Assembly: GCF_009852415.1 (NCBI RefSeq)
Contig: NZ_WOXS01000002.1
Location: 8,038,001-8,102,000, forward strand
Direction: 5' to 3'
Length of the DNA: 64,000 nucleotides
Source: Streptomyces sp. Tu 3180
Lineage (GTDB): Bacteria > Actinomycetota > Actinomycetes > Streptomycetales > Streptomycetaceae
This document shows positions 7,936 through 16,110 of this stretch, one piece after another; the first letter of the stretch is position 1, and every line of letters starts with the position of its first letter. Both the position numbers and the translations under genes were made by a program. Below the pieces are notes generated by a model. That model was given only the letters and a program-made list of their open reading frames with translations. It searched no databases and had not been told where the DNA came from.

Positions 7936-8532
7936 TCAGACCAGCAGCGCGGCGGCGTGGTGACGTGCCTCCCGCAACCAGGAGGCGCGGGTTTCACGGG
8001 AGGAGTCGGTGACCGTCCGGAAGACGACCCGGCGGACGTCGGCCACTCCCACGTACGGCAGGACGCAGGCCGACCAGATCCTGTGCAGAGGGTCCCCGAA
8101 CTCGGCCTCCTCGCGGTCGGCGGGGGTGTCGGAGGTGTTCAGGACGAGGGCCCGGCCGGCTTTCAGCAGCCCTTCGGGCTTTCCCTCCGCCGTCCCCAGT
8201 TTGTAGGCGACGCCGGGCACGAACACACGCTGCATCCAGCCCGCGAGGACCGCGGGCGGCATGCCCCACCAGTTGGGGTGGACGAACACCATGGCATCGA
8301 GTGCGGCCACCTCGGACCGGTGCAGCGCCACCTGCGGATCGTGGGCGTCCGTGGCGGGCCGGACCGTCTCCGTCTCGTCGGCGGACAGTTCGGGCGCGAA
8401 TCCCTCGGCGCAGAGGTCGTGCGCGAGGACCTCGCATCCGAGGTCGCGCAGCTGGTGCACCACGGCATCGAACACCGCGTGATTGAAACTGCCGGGCCGT
8501 GGGTGCGCGAGGTAAACCCCTATGCGTGGCAT
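7936..8532 (-). CDS. Flavodoxin-fold NAD(P)H oxidoreductase (NQO1/MdaB type)
   Basis: 198 residues. The N-terminus MPRIGVYLAHPRPGSFNHAV is the FMN/FAD phosphate-binding motif of Flavodoxin_2 proteins. ALDAMVFVHPNWWGMPPAVLAGW is the second flavin-contacting loop, and RALVLNTSDTP the third. Members are soluble FAD/FMN quinone or nitro reductases. AGAGGGA precedes ATG 8532 with good spacing. It converges on the P450 gene and is divergent from the lipoprotein gene at 8761. The natural electron acceptor cannot be inferred. Confidence 0.87.
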   Translation of the reverse strand: MPRIGVYLAHPRPGSFNHAVFDAVVHQLRDLGCEVLAHDLCAEGFAPELSADETETVRPATDAHDPQVALHRSEVAALDAMVFVHPNWWGMPPAVLAGWMQRVFVPGVAYKLGTAEGKPEGLLKAGRALVLNTSDTPADREEAEFGDPLHRIWSACVLPYVGVADVRRVVFRTVTDSSRETRASWLREARHHAAALLV

Positions 8533-8760
8533 TCATTCCCTCTGGAGACATCGGTGGTCAGCATCCGCGGGGGCTCCGCAGCCGTCCCGCTCGACTGATC
8601 ATCATGGCCGGTGGGGCGCTGCTCGCGGGACCGGTCGACGAGATCCGGGGGAAGACGCCGGCCGTCGTGACACGGCGGCCCGCTCCGGGGTCATTACGCG
8701 GGCCGGGGTGTCCCTTCTAGACTGCGGCCGACCACCGGCCTGCCGTCGCATGGGGGAACC

Positions 8761-9318
8761 GTGAAACGCAAGACCAGTTTTGTGTGGGCGTCAGTCGCCG
8801 CCCTCGCTCTCGTCTCCTGCGGAAGCGACGACGGCGGCGAGGGGGCACGGCCCACCGCCGGCAAGCCGGCCGGCCCCTCCTCGAGCGGCCCCGCGCCGAC
8901 GTCGACGGCCCCGACGGCCGACCCCGGCGAGCCTCCGCTGCCCGGCGCCGCCGGGGGAGAGGAGGGGGTCCGCGACGCCGTCACCGGCTGGTACAGGGCG
9001 GTCGCCGACGGAGACGGAGCCACGGCGTGCGGCCTGCTCACCGGCGAGGCGCGACGCGAGGCGATGGCCGACCTGCTCGCCTTCAACCAGCCCTGCCCGG
9101 AGGTTTTCACCGCGCTGACCTCGCAGTTCGACGACGAGGAGCTGCAGAGGTTCCGGTCGATAACCGTGAGCAGGGCGACCGTCACCGGAGACCAGGCCGT
9201 GGTCCAGGACGCGGACCTGAAGGGCCTCGCGGGCACGGAGGGCATGACCGACGAGGATCCGGACCCCCTCCGTCTGGTGCGCCGTTCCCAGGGCTGGCTG
9301 ATCAGCGACCTGGGCTGA
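8761..9318 (+). CDS. Putative secreted lipoprotein, function unknown
   Basis: 185 residues from GTG 8761 behind GGGGGAACC. KRKTSFVWASVAALALVSCG is a lipoprotein signal with lipobox L-V-S-C at about 17-20. A Gly/Pro/Ser-rich linker (about 25-65) is followed by a compact domain: VRDAVTGWYRAVADGDGATACGLL, then ITVSRATVTGDQAVVQDADL and LVRRSQGWLISDLG. This fold pattern, with GWY near the start and GWLI-x-D at the end, resembles NTF2-like/DUF4878 lipoproteins. It is likely membrane-anchored outside the cell; role unknown. Confidence 0.72.
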   Translation: MKRKTSFVWASVAALALVSCGSDDGGEGARPTAGKPAGPSSSGPAPTSTAPTADPGEPPLPGAAGGEEGVRDAVTGWYRAVADGDGATACGLLTGEARREAMADLLAFNQPCPEVFTALTSQFDDEELQRFRSITVSRATVTGDQAVVQDADLKGLAGTEGMTDEDPDPLRLVRRSQGWLISDLG

Positions 9319-9541
9319 CAGGAGACGGGACGCCCGCGGGGAACCGCGCCCTCACCGGCGGGAAGCCGGGGACGCGCTCACCCGCGTCCCCGATCCCCCG
9401 GCACGTGACGTACGCGACGCACACGAGCGCCATGACGACTTCACCCCAGGACGGCGTCCCGCGCCGGTCGGCGGGCAGCGGGGCGTCGAGGGCGCGTCGG
9501 AACACCTCCGCGGCCGGGCCGTCCGGACCGCTCCCGATCAC
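9302..9541 (-). CDS. Small ORF translationally coupled to the redoxin gene, hypothetical
   Basis: 79 codons. GTG 9541 overlaps the TGA of the upstream redoxin gene as GTGA, and third positions are strongly GC until the last dozen codons. The product begins with GPDGPAAEVFRRALDAPLP and has a short hydrophobic stretch VVMALVCVAYV. Its last codons overlap the convergent lipoprotein gene by 17 nt. I recognise no family; chance is possible. Confidence 0.35.
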   Translation of the reverse strand: MIGSGPDGPAAEVFRRALDAPLPADRRGTPSWGEVVMALVCVAYVTCRGIGDAGERVPGFPPVRARFPAGVPSPVSPGR

Positions 9542-9975
9542 CCGGAAGGGGAGAGCTGTTCGCGCACCCAGTCAGGGTCGGGGTTGACGTGCGGCCGACC
9601 CGCCACGACGACGGTGGGCACGGTCTCGTTGCCGTCGGCGGCGGCCCTCACCGCGGCCGCTGCGGCCGGGTCGCGCCGGATGTCGACCCAGTGCAGCCGG
9701 CGGGCGCTCCGGCCCAACCGGATGCGCAGTCGCAGACAGTACGTGCAGCCCGGTCGCCAGAAGACGACGGGCCGGCCGTCGGCCGCGCTGCGGCGTCGCG
9801 CCTCCAGCGCACTGATCGACCTCGGGAGGACCAGAGGCGGGTTCACGCCCGCGAGCAGCACGAACACCAGCAGGAGTGCTGCGGCCGCGCCGGGGCTCCC
9901 CCTGGAGAGCAGCCCCGTCGCGACGACTGAGCCGCAGAGGACGAACAGCATCGGCGGGATCCAGGCGCGCATCAT
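9538..9975 (-). CDS. Membrane-anchored glutaredoxin/mycoredoxin-like protein
   Basis: 145 residues. Two hydrophobic segments occupy about residues 4-25 (WIPPMLFVLCGSVVATGLL) and 29-50. A redoxin domain follows: VVFWRPGCTYCLRLRIRLG carries the CxxC active site (C-T-Y-C), and NETVPTVVVAGRPHVNP gives the cis-Pro T-V-P motif. Mycoredoxins reduce mycothiol mixed disulfides; a membrane-tethered form with the redoxin domain inside is plausible. ATG 9975 and 9972 are both possible. The ribosome-binding site is weak. Confidence 0.78.
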   Translation of the reverse strand: MMRAWIPPMLFVLCGSVVATGLLSRGSPGAAAALLLVFVLLAGVNPPLVLPRSISALEARRRSAADGRPVVFWRPGCTYCLRLRIRLGRSARRLHWVDIRRDPAAAAAVRAAADGNETVPTVVVAGRPHVNPDPDWVREQLSPSG

Positions 9976-10067
9976 GACGACGCAGGCTACCGATGGGCCG
10001 GAACACCCCTCGGGCCGGGCCGCTCACCCGGCGTTCACCGGACGCCGGAGCGGTCTTCGCCCGGCAC

Positions 10068-10105
10068 CGGCACGGGGCCGACGGTGCGCCGTCGGCCCCG
10101 TGCCG
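10068..10105. terminator. Very strong 17-bp-stem hairpin
   Basis: A perfect 17-bp stem (10068-10084 with 10089-10105) closes on a 4-nt loop TGCG. It lies downstream of the minus-strand whiB-like gene and upstream of the redoxin gene, so it should end whiB transcripts. Confidence 0.75.
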
Positions 10106-10195
10106 TGGCGGCCGGCCACCGGTCGCACACCGACGCCCCGGTGGGGCGAAAGGCACCGGGCCCGAGGAAGGCCGCGACCGTACGGGGGGCATGAC

Positions 10196-10220
10196 GCGGC
10201 GCGACGACACGTCGCGCCGC
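10196..10220. terminator. Second hairpin after the WhiB gene
   Basis: GCGGCGCGAC (10196-10205) pairs with GTCGCGCCGC (10211-10220) around 5 nt. It is 44 nt beyond the whiB-like stop and forms a tandem with the hairpin at 10068-10105. Confidence 0.65.
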
Positions 10221-10263
10221 TCCTGGCACCACCTCCCGCGTGGCCGGTCGGTCGTCGGACCGG

Positions 10264-10677
10264 TCAGGAGAAGCGGGTGGTGGAGACGGATCGTGCCGAA
10301 CGGATCGTGGAAGATCGCCAGCCGTCGTCGCCGGTGTCGGAGTCGTCGACGCCGCCGGGACGGGCGTCACGGCGGCGTCCGGGCGCCGGTCGTGCCGCGG
10401 GGGCGGTGTACTGATCATCCGTTGCGGCACGCCGGACGGCTCGTCGTTGGGCGGCCGTGGTGGCCCCCCAGATGCCGTCGTCCTCACCGCGCTCGATCGC
10501 CCAGGTGCGGCAGTCGAGGAGCACGGGACATCGTCGGCATATCGCCCGGGCCAGGGAGGCCTCCGACCCGGGAGCGGCCGAGTCGGACAGCGGGAAGAAG
10601 ATCTCGGGATCCTCACCGACGCATGCGGCCTCATCGCGCCAGTCGTACGTAGCTGCGTGTTCGTGGACGTCGGTCAT
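10264..10677 (-). CDS. WhiB-family iron-sulfur transcriptional regulator
   Basis: 137 residues. Four cysteines bind a [4Fe-4S] cluster: Cys19 in DEAACVGED, then Cys47, Cys50 and Cys56 in AICRRCPVLLDC. DDGIWGATTAAQRRAVRR follows, the turn plus basic DNA-contact region. Most WhiB proteins have GVWGG or GIWGG; the second Gly is Ala here. The C-terminal tail after residue 85 is long, low-complexity and unlike most Wbl proteins. Wbl proteins act with sigma-A. The nearest family cannot be fixed (WblA/B/C/E). An A+T-rich patch near 10780-10815 upstream probably holds its promoter. Confidence 0.9.
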   Translation of the reverse strand: MTDVHEHAATYDWRDEAACVGEDPEIFFPLSDSAAPGSEASLARAICRRCPVLLDCRTWAIERGEDDGIWGATTAAQRRAVRRAATDDQYTAPAARPAPGRRRDARPGGVDDSDTGDDGWRSSTIRSARSVSTTRFS

Positions 10678-11011
10678 CGTCTACCTCTGCCGGTTCTCGT
10701 CTCAAGTGATCCAGAAGGCGGTTCGGCACATGGCGGTGCCGCGGACCCGGCAGAGGTTGCATGCCATCGTACGCAGCGATGTCCACTTTTTCCAGAATGT
10801 TTGTTTTGCCGGCCCGGGGTGGTGCGTCCGGACCGGCGGTCGGCGGGCGCATGGCTGTGACCAGCGTGTTCGGCGCGTCGAGGGCGCCCGGACCCGGCCG
10901 GCCGGAGGCGGTGTCGCGGGCGGCGCCCGCGCCGGTCCCGCCGCCGCCCGCGACCCTCACCCGTGGGACTGCCCCGCCGTCGGAGTCCGGACGTCCCGGA
11001 CGGTGCTGTGG
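10678..11011. other. Intergenic region upstream of the WhiB gene
   Basis: No gene is seen. The segment 10780-10815 (CACTTTTTCCAGAATG and neighbours) is far richer in A+T than the surroundings and, read on the minus strand, is the best promoter candidate for the whiB-like gene. The part near 10870-11011 is the 3' flank of the EamA gene. Confidence 0.45.
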
Positions 11012-12073
11012 TCAGGTCGGGAGGGCTCGTTCGGGTTCGGTCGCCGATGCGTCCGCCGCGGTGTCCGGGCGGGGAGTGCGATCCGGTTGGACCGCGCCGT
11101 CCCGCAGGGCGCCGGTACCGGGCTCCGCGGTGGCCGCCCGGCCCTTCGGAGCGGTGCGCGCCGGTGTGGTGAGCACGGCGAGGCAGCCGACGACCAGGGC
11201 GATGCCGGCCCATCCGGACGGGGGCAGGCGCTCACCGACGACCAGTACGGCGAGTACGGCCGCGACGGCGGGCTCCAGCAGCGACAGCGTGGTCGCGGTG
11301 CTCGCGGGGACGTGCGCCAGCCCCCAGCCGAACAGGACGTACCCGATGAACATGGGCACCAGGGCCATGTAGACGCCGACGGCCGTGTTGGTCCAGGAGT
11401 CGAGGAGCGGCGCGCCGGTGGCCAGCAGCACCGGCATGAGCAGCAGTCCGCCCAGTCCGAAGACGCTCCCCATGGCCGCGCCGGAGCCGGCGCCGCGGCT
11501 GATCAGGCGGTGGGCGGCCCAGGAGTACAGGGCGTAGGTGAAACCGGCCACCAGGCCCAGTGCCATGCCGAGCGCGGTCGCCCCCGCGGAGTGGGCGCCG
11601 GGACCGGAACGCGGATCGGCCGTTTCCGCCGCGCACAGCAGCACCGTGCCGGACAGGCCCAGGGCGGCGCCGATCGTCCAGCGGCGCGTCAGGCGGCGTC
11701 CGTCCACCGCGCGCTCGATCACGGCCGAGGCGAGGGGGGCCGAGCCGATCGACACCACCGTCCCGGCGGCGACCCCGGCCAGGTGCATGGAGGAGTAGAA
11801 CGCCAGGGGATAGGCCCCCACCGACAGGGCGCCGAGCAGCAGCACGCCGCGTTGCGCACGCAGCGCGGCCGTTTCCCGGCGGATGCGGGGGGCGGCCACG
11901 AGGGCCTGGAGCAGTCCGCCCAGGCCCATGGCGACGGCCCCGATCGCGAGGGGCCCCACCGCGGGGGCGAAGGTCGCGGCGGTGCCCGTGGTGCCCCACA
12001 GCACCGACGCCAGGAGCACGCACAGCGAGCCCGTGCCCACCGAACCGGCCGCGCGTCCAACGGGCCGCGTCAC
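11012..12073 (-). CDS. EamA/DMT-superfamily transporter
   Basis: 353 residues with about ten hydrophobic segments in two EamA repeats. Repeat one covers SLCVLLASVLWGTTGTAATFAP to LLGALSVGAYPLAFYSSMHLAGVAAGTVV. Repeat two covers ALGMALGLVAGFTYALYSW to MFIGYVLFGWGLAHVPASTATTLSLLEPAVAAVLAVLVVGERL. These are hallmarks of drug/metabolite exporters. The last 55 residues are a polar tail. GTG 12073 overlaps the TetR stop (GTGA), so the two are coupled, and the TetR protein probably controls export. The substrate is unknown. Confidence 0.88.
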   Translation of the reverse strand: MTRPVGRAAGSVGTGSLCVLLASVLWGTTGTAATFAPAVGPLAIGAVAMGLGGLLQALVAAPRIRRETAALRAQRGVLLLGALSVGAYPLAFYSSMHLAGVAAGTVVSIGSAPLASAVIERAVDGRRLTRRWTIGAALGLSGTVLLCAAETADPRSGPGAHSAGATALGMALGLVAGFTYALYSWAAHRLISRGAGSGAAMGSVFGLGGLLLMPVLLATGAPLLDSWTNTAVGVYMALVPMFIGYVLFGWGLAHVPASTATTLSLLEPAVAAVLAVLVVGERLPPSGWAGIALVVGCLAVLTTPARTAPKGRAATAEPGTGALRDGAVQPDRTPRPDTAADASATEPERALPT

Positions 12074-12678
12074 AGCCGGTCCAGCAGGTCGGCCGCCATC
12101 GCCCGGGCGTGTTCCAGGCGCGTGCCCGCGCCCTCCAGGCCGGCGCGGGCCATCGCGCCCTCCAGCAGGAACGCCAGGTGCTCCGCCACCGTGCGGGCCT
12201 CCTCCGGCCGCCCGGGCAGTAGTTCCCCGACGTGCCCGGCGAGCAGGGACTCGACCTCCTCCTTGTGCCGGCGCACCACGGCCCGGCCCTCGTCCCCGGC
12301 GGGCAGTTCGGCGGCCGCGTTCAGCAGGCCGCACCCCCGGAACCCGTGCTCGTAGGCGAAGGCGGCATGATCGGCGTAGGCGTCGAAGACGGCCAGTACC
12401 CCGCCCCGCGCGTCCCGGGCCTCCTCCAGGCGCCGCCGGTACAGGTCCAGCCACTCCTCGTGCCGCGCGTCGAGGTAGGCCCGCACCAGGTCGGCCTTGG
12501 AGGAGAAGTTGTTGTACAGGCTCATCTTCGCCACGCCCGCCTCGGCGGTGATCGTGTCGATGCCCGTGGCGGCCACCCCGTCCGCGTAGAAGCGGCGCGC
12601 GGCGGCGGCGAGCAGCTTCTCCCGCGCGGCTCCCCGCCGCGTGCCGGGCCTCGAAGCCGCGGCGCCGGTCTCGCTCAT
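12070..12678 (-). CDS. TetR/AcrR-family repressor, probably of itself and the EamA exporter
   Basis: 202 residues. The N-terminal HTH (about 15-60) reads AREKLLAAAARRFYADGVAATGIDTITAEAGVAKMSLYNNFSSKADLV, a classical TetR_N. The ligand domain has FRGCGLLNAAAELP, seen in regulators paired with DMT or MFS exporters. A 30-bp palindromic operator lies 15 nt upstream of the start, between this gene and the sirtuin stop codon. Gene order TetR-EamA with a GTGA overlap implies autoregulation with release by the transported compound. Confidence 0.92.
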   Translation of the reverse strand: MSETGAAASRPGTRRGAAREKLLAAAARRFYADGVAATGIDTITAEAGVAKMSLYNNFSSKADLVRAYLDARHEEWLDLYRRRLEEARDARGGVLAVFDAYADHAAFAYEHGFRGCGLLNAAAELPAGDEGRAVVRRHKEEVESLLAGHVGELLPGRPEEARTVAEHLAFLLEGAMARAGLEGAGTRLEHARAMAADLLDRL

Positions 12679-12692
12679 GACGTCCTCTCTTT

Positions 12693-12722
12693 CCCTCTAG
12701 GTAGACCAGTCTACCTAGAGGG
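12693..12722. promoter_or_regulatory. 30-bp palindromic TetR operator
   Basis: CCCTCTAGGTAGAC (12693-12706) and its exact reverse complement (12709-12722) flank CA. The core CTAGGTAGAC-CA-GTCTACCTAG is typical of TetR-family sites. It lies 15-44 nt upstream of the TetR start and covers the stop codon of the sirtuin gene (12715-12717). Confidence 0.85.
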
Positions 12723-13596
12723 GGACGCCCAGCCGGTCGGCCACGGTGGTGAGGGCCGTTCCCAGGGGGAGGGCGACCCGGGTGAGCGCGTGCCGGTCGC
12801 CCCGGGTCGGGTCCCGGTTGACGACCAGTACCGGCTTGCCGGCCTGGGCCGCCTGACGGACGAACCGGAGCCCGGACATCACCGTCAGCGAGGAGCCCAG
12901 GACCAGCAGCGAGGCCGCCTCGCTGACCAGCCGGCGGCAGTGCTCGACCCGTCGCGGCGGGACGGTCTCGCCGAAGAACACCACGTCCGGTTTGAGGATG
13001 CCGCCGCAGACCGCGCAGGGCACCACACGGAAGTCGCCGACCTGTTCGTCGGTCAGGTCGGCGTCACCGTCCGGGTTGATCCCCGCGGCCACCGGTTCGA
13101 AGCCCGCGTTGGCCTCCTCCAGCCGCCGGGCGAGTTCACGGCGCGGGCTCAGGGTGCCGCAGGAGAGGCAGACGACCCGGGCCAGGCTTCCGTGGAGTTC
13201 CACGACGTCCTCGCTGCCGGCGGCCTGGTGCAGGCCGTCGACGTTCTGGGTGATCACACCCGAGAGCAGACCGTGCCGTCCGAACGCGGCCACGGCCCGG
13301 TGCCCGGCGTTGGGGCGGGCGCGGCCGAAGGTGCGCCAGCCGAGGTGGCTGCGCGCCCAGTACCGGCGCCGGGCCCGGGCGCTGGAGGTGAAGTCCTGGT
13401 AGGTCATCGGGGTGTGCCGGCTCAGGCTCCCGCCCTCGCCCCGGTAGTCGGGGATGCCCGACTCCGTGGAGATGCCCGCCCCGCTGAGCACCAGCACACC
13501 GCCGGTTCTCAGCGCGTCGGCGACCGGTTCCAGGTCCGTGGTGCCCGGCGGCAGGTCCTCGGTGGGGGTCCAGCTCAGAGTGGGGCGCATGCGCAT
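12715..13596 (-). CDS. Sir2-family NAD-dependent protein deacylase
   Basis: 293 residues. Rossmann motif GAGISTESGIPDYRG (39-53), TQNVDGLH (116-123), catalytic His135 in HGSL, and zinc ligands Cys143, Cys146, Cys194, Cys197 (CLSC and CAVC). PDVVFFGETVP and LGSSLTV follow in standard order. The lack of an A-Y-R substrate motif argues against SirT5-type desuccinylase; deacetylation is more likely. ATG 13596 is used (13590 also possible); the frame is open far upstream without coding character. Its stop lies inside the TetR operator. Confidence 0.9.
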   Translation of the reverse strand: MRMRPTLSWTPTEDLPPGTTDLEPVADALRTGGVLVLSGAGISTESGIPDYRGEGGSLSRHTPMTYQDFTSSARARRRYWARSHLGWRTFGRARPNAGHRAVAAFGRHGLLSGVITQNVDGLHQAAGSEDVVELHGSLARVVCLSCGTLSPRRELARRLEEANAGFEPVAAGINPDGDADLTDEQVGDFRVVPCAVCGGILKPDVVFFGETVPPRRVEHCRRLVSEAASLLVLGSSLTVMSGLRFVRQAAQAGKPVLVVNRDPTRGDRHALTRVALPLGTALTTVADRLGVPL

Positions 13597-13672
13597 GCCG
13601 CCAGGGTACGGAACAGGCCGCCCTCGGCCGCCCTCACCGGAGTCCGGCGGACCGGGGCCGTTGCTGCGGCGG

Positions 13673-13912
13673 GTGAGCGCGGCTGTCACCGAGGTGACGG
13701 CCCCGGAGCAGGTGTACGTGTGCCTGTGGTCGCACGCCGGCGGGGTTCCCGGCCACCTCCACTTCGTCGTGCAGCCGGTGGGGAAGGAGGACATGGCCCG
13801 ATTCGACGCCTTCGGCCCGGCACTGCAGGTGGCCATGGGGCAGGCGGGACGCTTCCCCGACGCGGCGGAGGCGGAGCGGGTCCGCGACCGGCTGAGGGAA
13901 GCACTCGGCTGA
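13673..13912 (+). pseudogene. 3' fragment of a HIT-family (Ap4A hydrolase-like) gene
   Basis: The frame encodes VYVCLWSHAGGVPGHLHFVV, then QPVGKEDMARFDAFGPALQVAMGQAG. This is the region around the H-x-H of histidine-triad proteins plus their C-terminal helix. The N-terminal half of the domain is missing: upstream of about 13660 the frame is only antisense of the sirtuin 5' end. GTG 13673 could be a start but gives 79 residues, about half the expected length. I read this as a truncated relic; the family call is from motif memory. Confidence 0.5.
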
Positions 13913-14051
13913 CCCCGTCCCGCCGGCCCGGACCGTCGGCTTCGGCCTCATCGCCCGGCCGGGGGAGGCACGCGCAACCGCGTGCGTCGCGGCGGCCGTC
14001 CACGATCCGCCCCGGGGTGTGTCCGGCGCGCCGGCGCGCCCTCCTCACCGG

Positions 14052-15017
14052 TCAGCGGCCCGGCCCGGGGTCCGGCTGCACCGCGGCGTCGATACCGGCG
14101 CGCGCCGCCTCCAACTGGGCCGCGAACGCGATACCGAGGAAGAGGGCGACGGCGGTGAGGTTGGCCCACAGCAGCAGCGCGATGAAGGCGGTGAGCGGCC
14201 CGTACAGGGCGCCGAACGCGCCGCTCCCCTCGACGTAGAGCGCGAGCAGCCAGGTCGCCGCGACCCACAGCAGGAGATGGATGGCCGAGCCGAAGGCCAG
14301 CCACGTGTAGCCGGGCTGGACCCGTCGGGGCGACCAGCGGAAGATCACCGCGGAGGCGACCCACGCCAGCGCCAGTCCCACCGGCAGGTCGAGCGCGCCC
14401 CACCACCCCGTGCCGCTGCCCGGCCCTCCGACCACACGGGCCACCGCGTCGCCGACGGCGTCGCCGGCGACGAGCACGACGAAACCGAGCACCAGCGGCA
14501 GGCCGGCCGAGAGCGCGAGGAGGATGGCCCTGCCGTACTTACGGGGGAAGGGACGGTCGCGTTCGATGCCGTAGATGCGGTTGGCGCCCCGCTCGATCTG
14601 GCCCATGGCGGAGGCGAGGTTCAGCAGGGCGAAACCCAGACCGAGCCACAGGGCCAGTGTGGCCCCGATGTCGCCGTGGGCGCTGCGCCGCGTCCCGTCG
14701 AAGGCGTCCTGGACGAGGTCGGCGCTGGCACCGGGCACGATCCGGCCGAGGGTGAGCTCGATGACCCGGCCCACGCCCTCGGTGTGCACCGAGGTCGCCA
14801 GGCCCACCAGCGCCACGGTGAACGGCACCAGGCCGAGGACGACCTGGAAGGCGAGCGCCCGGGCGTTGCTGAACCCGTCCGCGTAACGGAAGCGGGCGAA
14901 GGAGTCGGTGAGCAGCCGCAGGCCCCCGTAGTGCCGCAGCGCGGCGAACGCCTCGTCACCGGAGAGCTCGTCCCCGATCATGTCCCGGGTCTGCGGGACG
15001 TGGACGACGGTTCCCAT
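14052..15017 (-). CDS. YihY/BrkB-family inner-membrane protein
   Basis: 321 residues with six hydrophobic helices. FSNARALAFQVVLGLVPFTVALVGLA is the first helix with the family's conserved start. GLGFALLNLASAMGQIERGANRIYGIERDRPFPRKYGRAIL is the characteristic central loop. The segment near IFRWSPRRVQPGYTW is also typical. GAGGAG lies 9 nt before ATG 15017. YihY proteins are polytopic membrane proteins of unknown function, once misannotated as RNase BN. An inverted repeat GAGTGG(7 nt)CCACTC at 15038-15056 lies in the upstream region. Confidence 0.9.
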   Translation of the reverse strand: MGTVVHVPQTRDMIGDELSGDEAFAALRHYGGLRLLTDSFARFRYADGFSNARALAFQVVLGLVPFTVALVGLATSVHTEGVGRVIELTLGRIVPGASADLVQDAFDGTRRSAHGDIGATLALWLGLGFALLNLASAMGQIERGANRIYGIERDRPFPRKYGRAILLALSAGLPLVLGFVVLVAGDAVGDAVARVVGGPGSGTGWWGALDLPVGLALAWVASAVIFRWSPRRVQPGYTWLAFGSAIHLLLWVAATWLLALYVEGSGAFGALYGPLTAFIALLLWANLTAVALFLGIAFAAQLEAARAGIDAAVQPDPGPGR

Positions 15018-15540
15018 ACGCGCGCACTCCTCGCCTCGAGTGGGTCTGCTCCACTCATTGGTCGCCCCTTTCCGTGACATCACACCTCGTGTGGATGCCC
15101 GGGCAGGAAAGCGGTGTGCGAGAGTCCGCAGGGGACGCCGTTCCCGTCGGCGACCGGCGGAGCGCGGCGTCGTGGGCGGGGCGCCGCGCGGTACCGGCGG
15201 CGGCCGACGGAGCGGCGGCCGGCCTTCCGGCGGCGAAGCCGGCCTTCGGGCGGTGGAACGGGGCAGCGGCGCTGCGTGAAGCCCCCGCTGCGTTTCACGC
15301 CGGCCGCGACCGCTCCCGACGCGCCGCACGCCCACGAGCCGGCGCGGTTCCCTCAGGGCCCGCCCGGTCGGCCGGTCCGGAAGGACGAACCGGGCTGGGC
15401 CGGGATCGCCCCGCCCGACGGCGGTGCGGGGGTCGCCGTCCGGGTGGAGTGGCCGTGCTCGCCCCCGCGTCGGGCGACCGCACGCGGGTCGCCGGGGCGG
15501 GCGGCCGACGCGTCCCGTCCTCAGGAGCCCTGCGACAGCC
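15018..15540. other. 523-nt intergenic region with no convincing gene
   Basis: Open frames on both strands are Arg/Pro/Gly-rich shadows. Seen features: GAGTGG (15038-15043) and CCACTC (15051-15056) around 7 nt, close to the YihY start; and an imperfect GC hairpin GCCGGCCTT...AAGCCGGC around 15219-15244. The latter might end transcription from the minus-strand gene stopping at 15541. Confidence 0.45.
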
Positions 15541-16110
15541 CTACGGCAGGAAGGGGGCGGCGGACCGGGCCCGCTCCCACATGCCGGGCATCTGCTCGAC
15601 GGGGCGCTGCTGCTCACCGTGCAGGGCGTTGAGCACCACCAGGCAGCCGGTCAGGGCCGGCACCGCCCACTGCGCGTAGGCCAGCTGCCGCCGTGCCTTG
15701 CCGAGGTCGATGGGGTGCTGTTCCGCCTTCTCGGTGTCCTGCGGGTCGGAGGAGGCGGCCAGCTCGATCTTCTTGCCCAGGACACGGGCGTAGGCGGTGG
15801 CCGCCAGGGCCGCGGCGGTGACGACGGTCTTGGCCGTGGTGGAGGCGGCCACCCCCCTCTGCGCGGCGACCCGATGGGCGTTCGCGACGAGCAGCCCGCC
15901 GCCGCCGAACAGGTGCGCGCCGATGGCGGCGGCGTTGACCGGCGTCCACTTCGCCCATCCCGACGAGGAGATCCGTGCCGTGGCCTGCTCCGTCCCGCCC
16001 TCGTCCTTGGCGGCCCCGTTGAGACCGACCGCGCCCATCAGCGCCCCGCCGAACCAGGCTGCCAGGCCCACGTCGTGCAGGCTGCGGATGAGGGTGTTGC
16101 GTTCGGACAT
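15541..16110 (-). CDS. Conserved actinobacterial membrane protein of unknown function
   Basis: 189 residues. Hydrophobic stretches: LHDVGLAAWFGGALMGAVGLN (about 11-31), AAAIGAHLFGGGGLLVANAHR (about 60-80), TAKTVVTAAALAATAYARVLG (about 92-112), and WAVPALTGCLVVLNALHGEQQ near the end. The spacing suggests three or four TM helices. AAGGAG precedes ATG 16110. I have seen this HDVGLAAWFGG pattern in many actinobacterial genomes but know of no function. Confidence 0.8.
   Translation of the reverse strand: MSERNTLIRSLHDVGLAAWFGGALMGAVGLNGAAKDEGGTEQATARISSSGWAKWTPVNAAAIGAHLFGGGGLLVANAHRVAAQRGVAASTTAKTVVTAAALAATAYARVLGKKIELAASSDPQDTEKAEQHPIDLGKARRQLAYAQWAVPALTGCLVVLNALHGEQQRPVEQMPGMWERARSAAPFLP

Noticed and set aside
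10457..12355. 632-codon frame on + strand
   Set aside because: Gly/Gln/Arg/His-rich shadow of the EamA, TetR and WhiB genes; no domain visible.
12232..14238. 668-codon frame on + strand
   Set aside because: Antisense of TetR, sirtuin and neighbouring genes; composition typical of a shadow frame.
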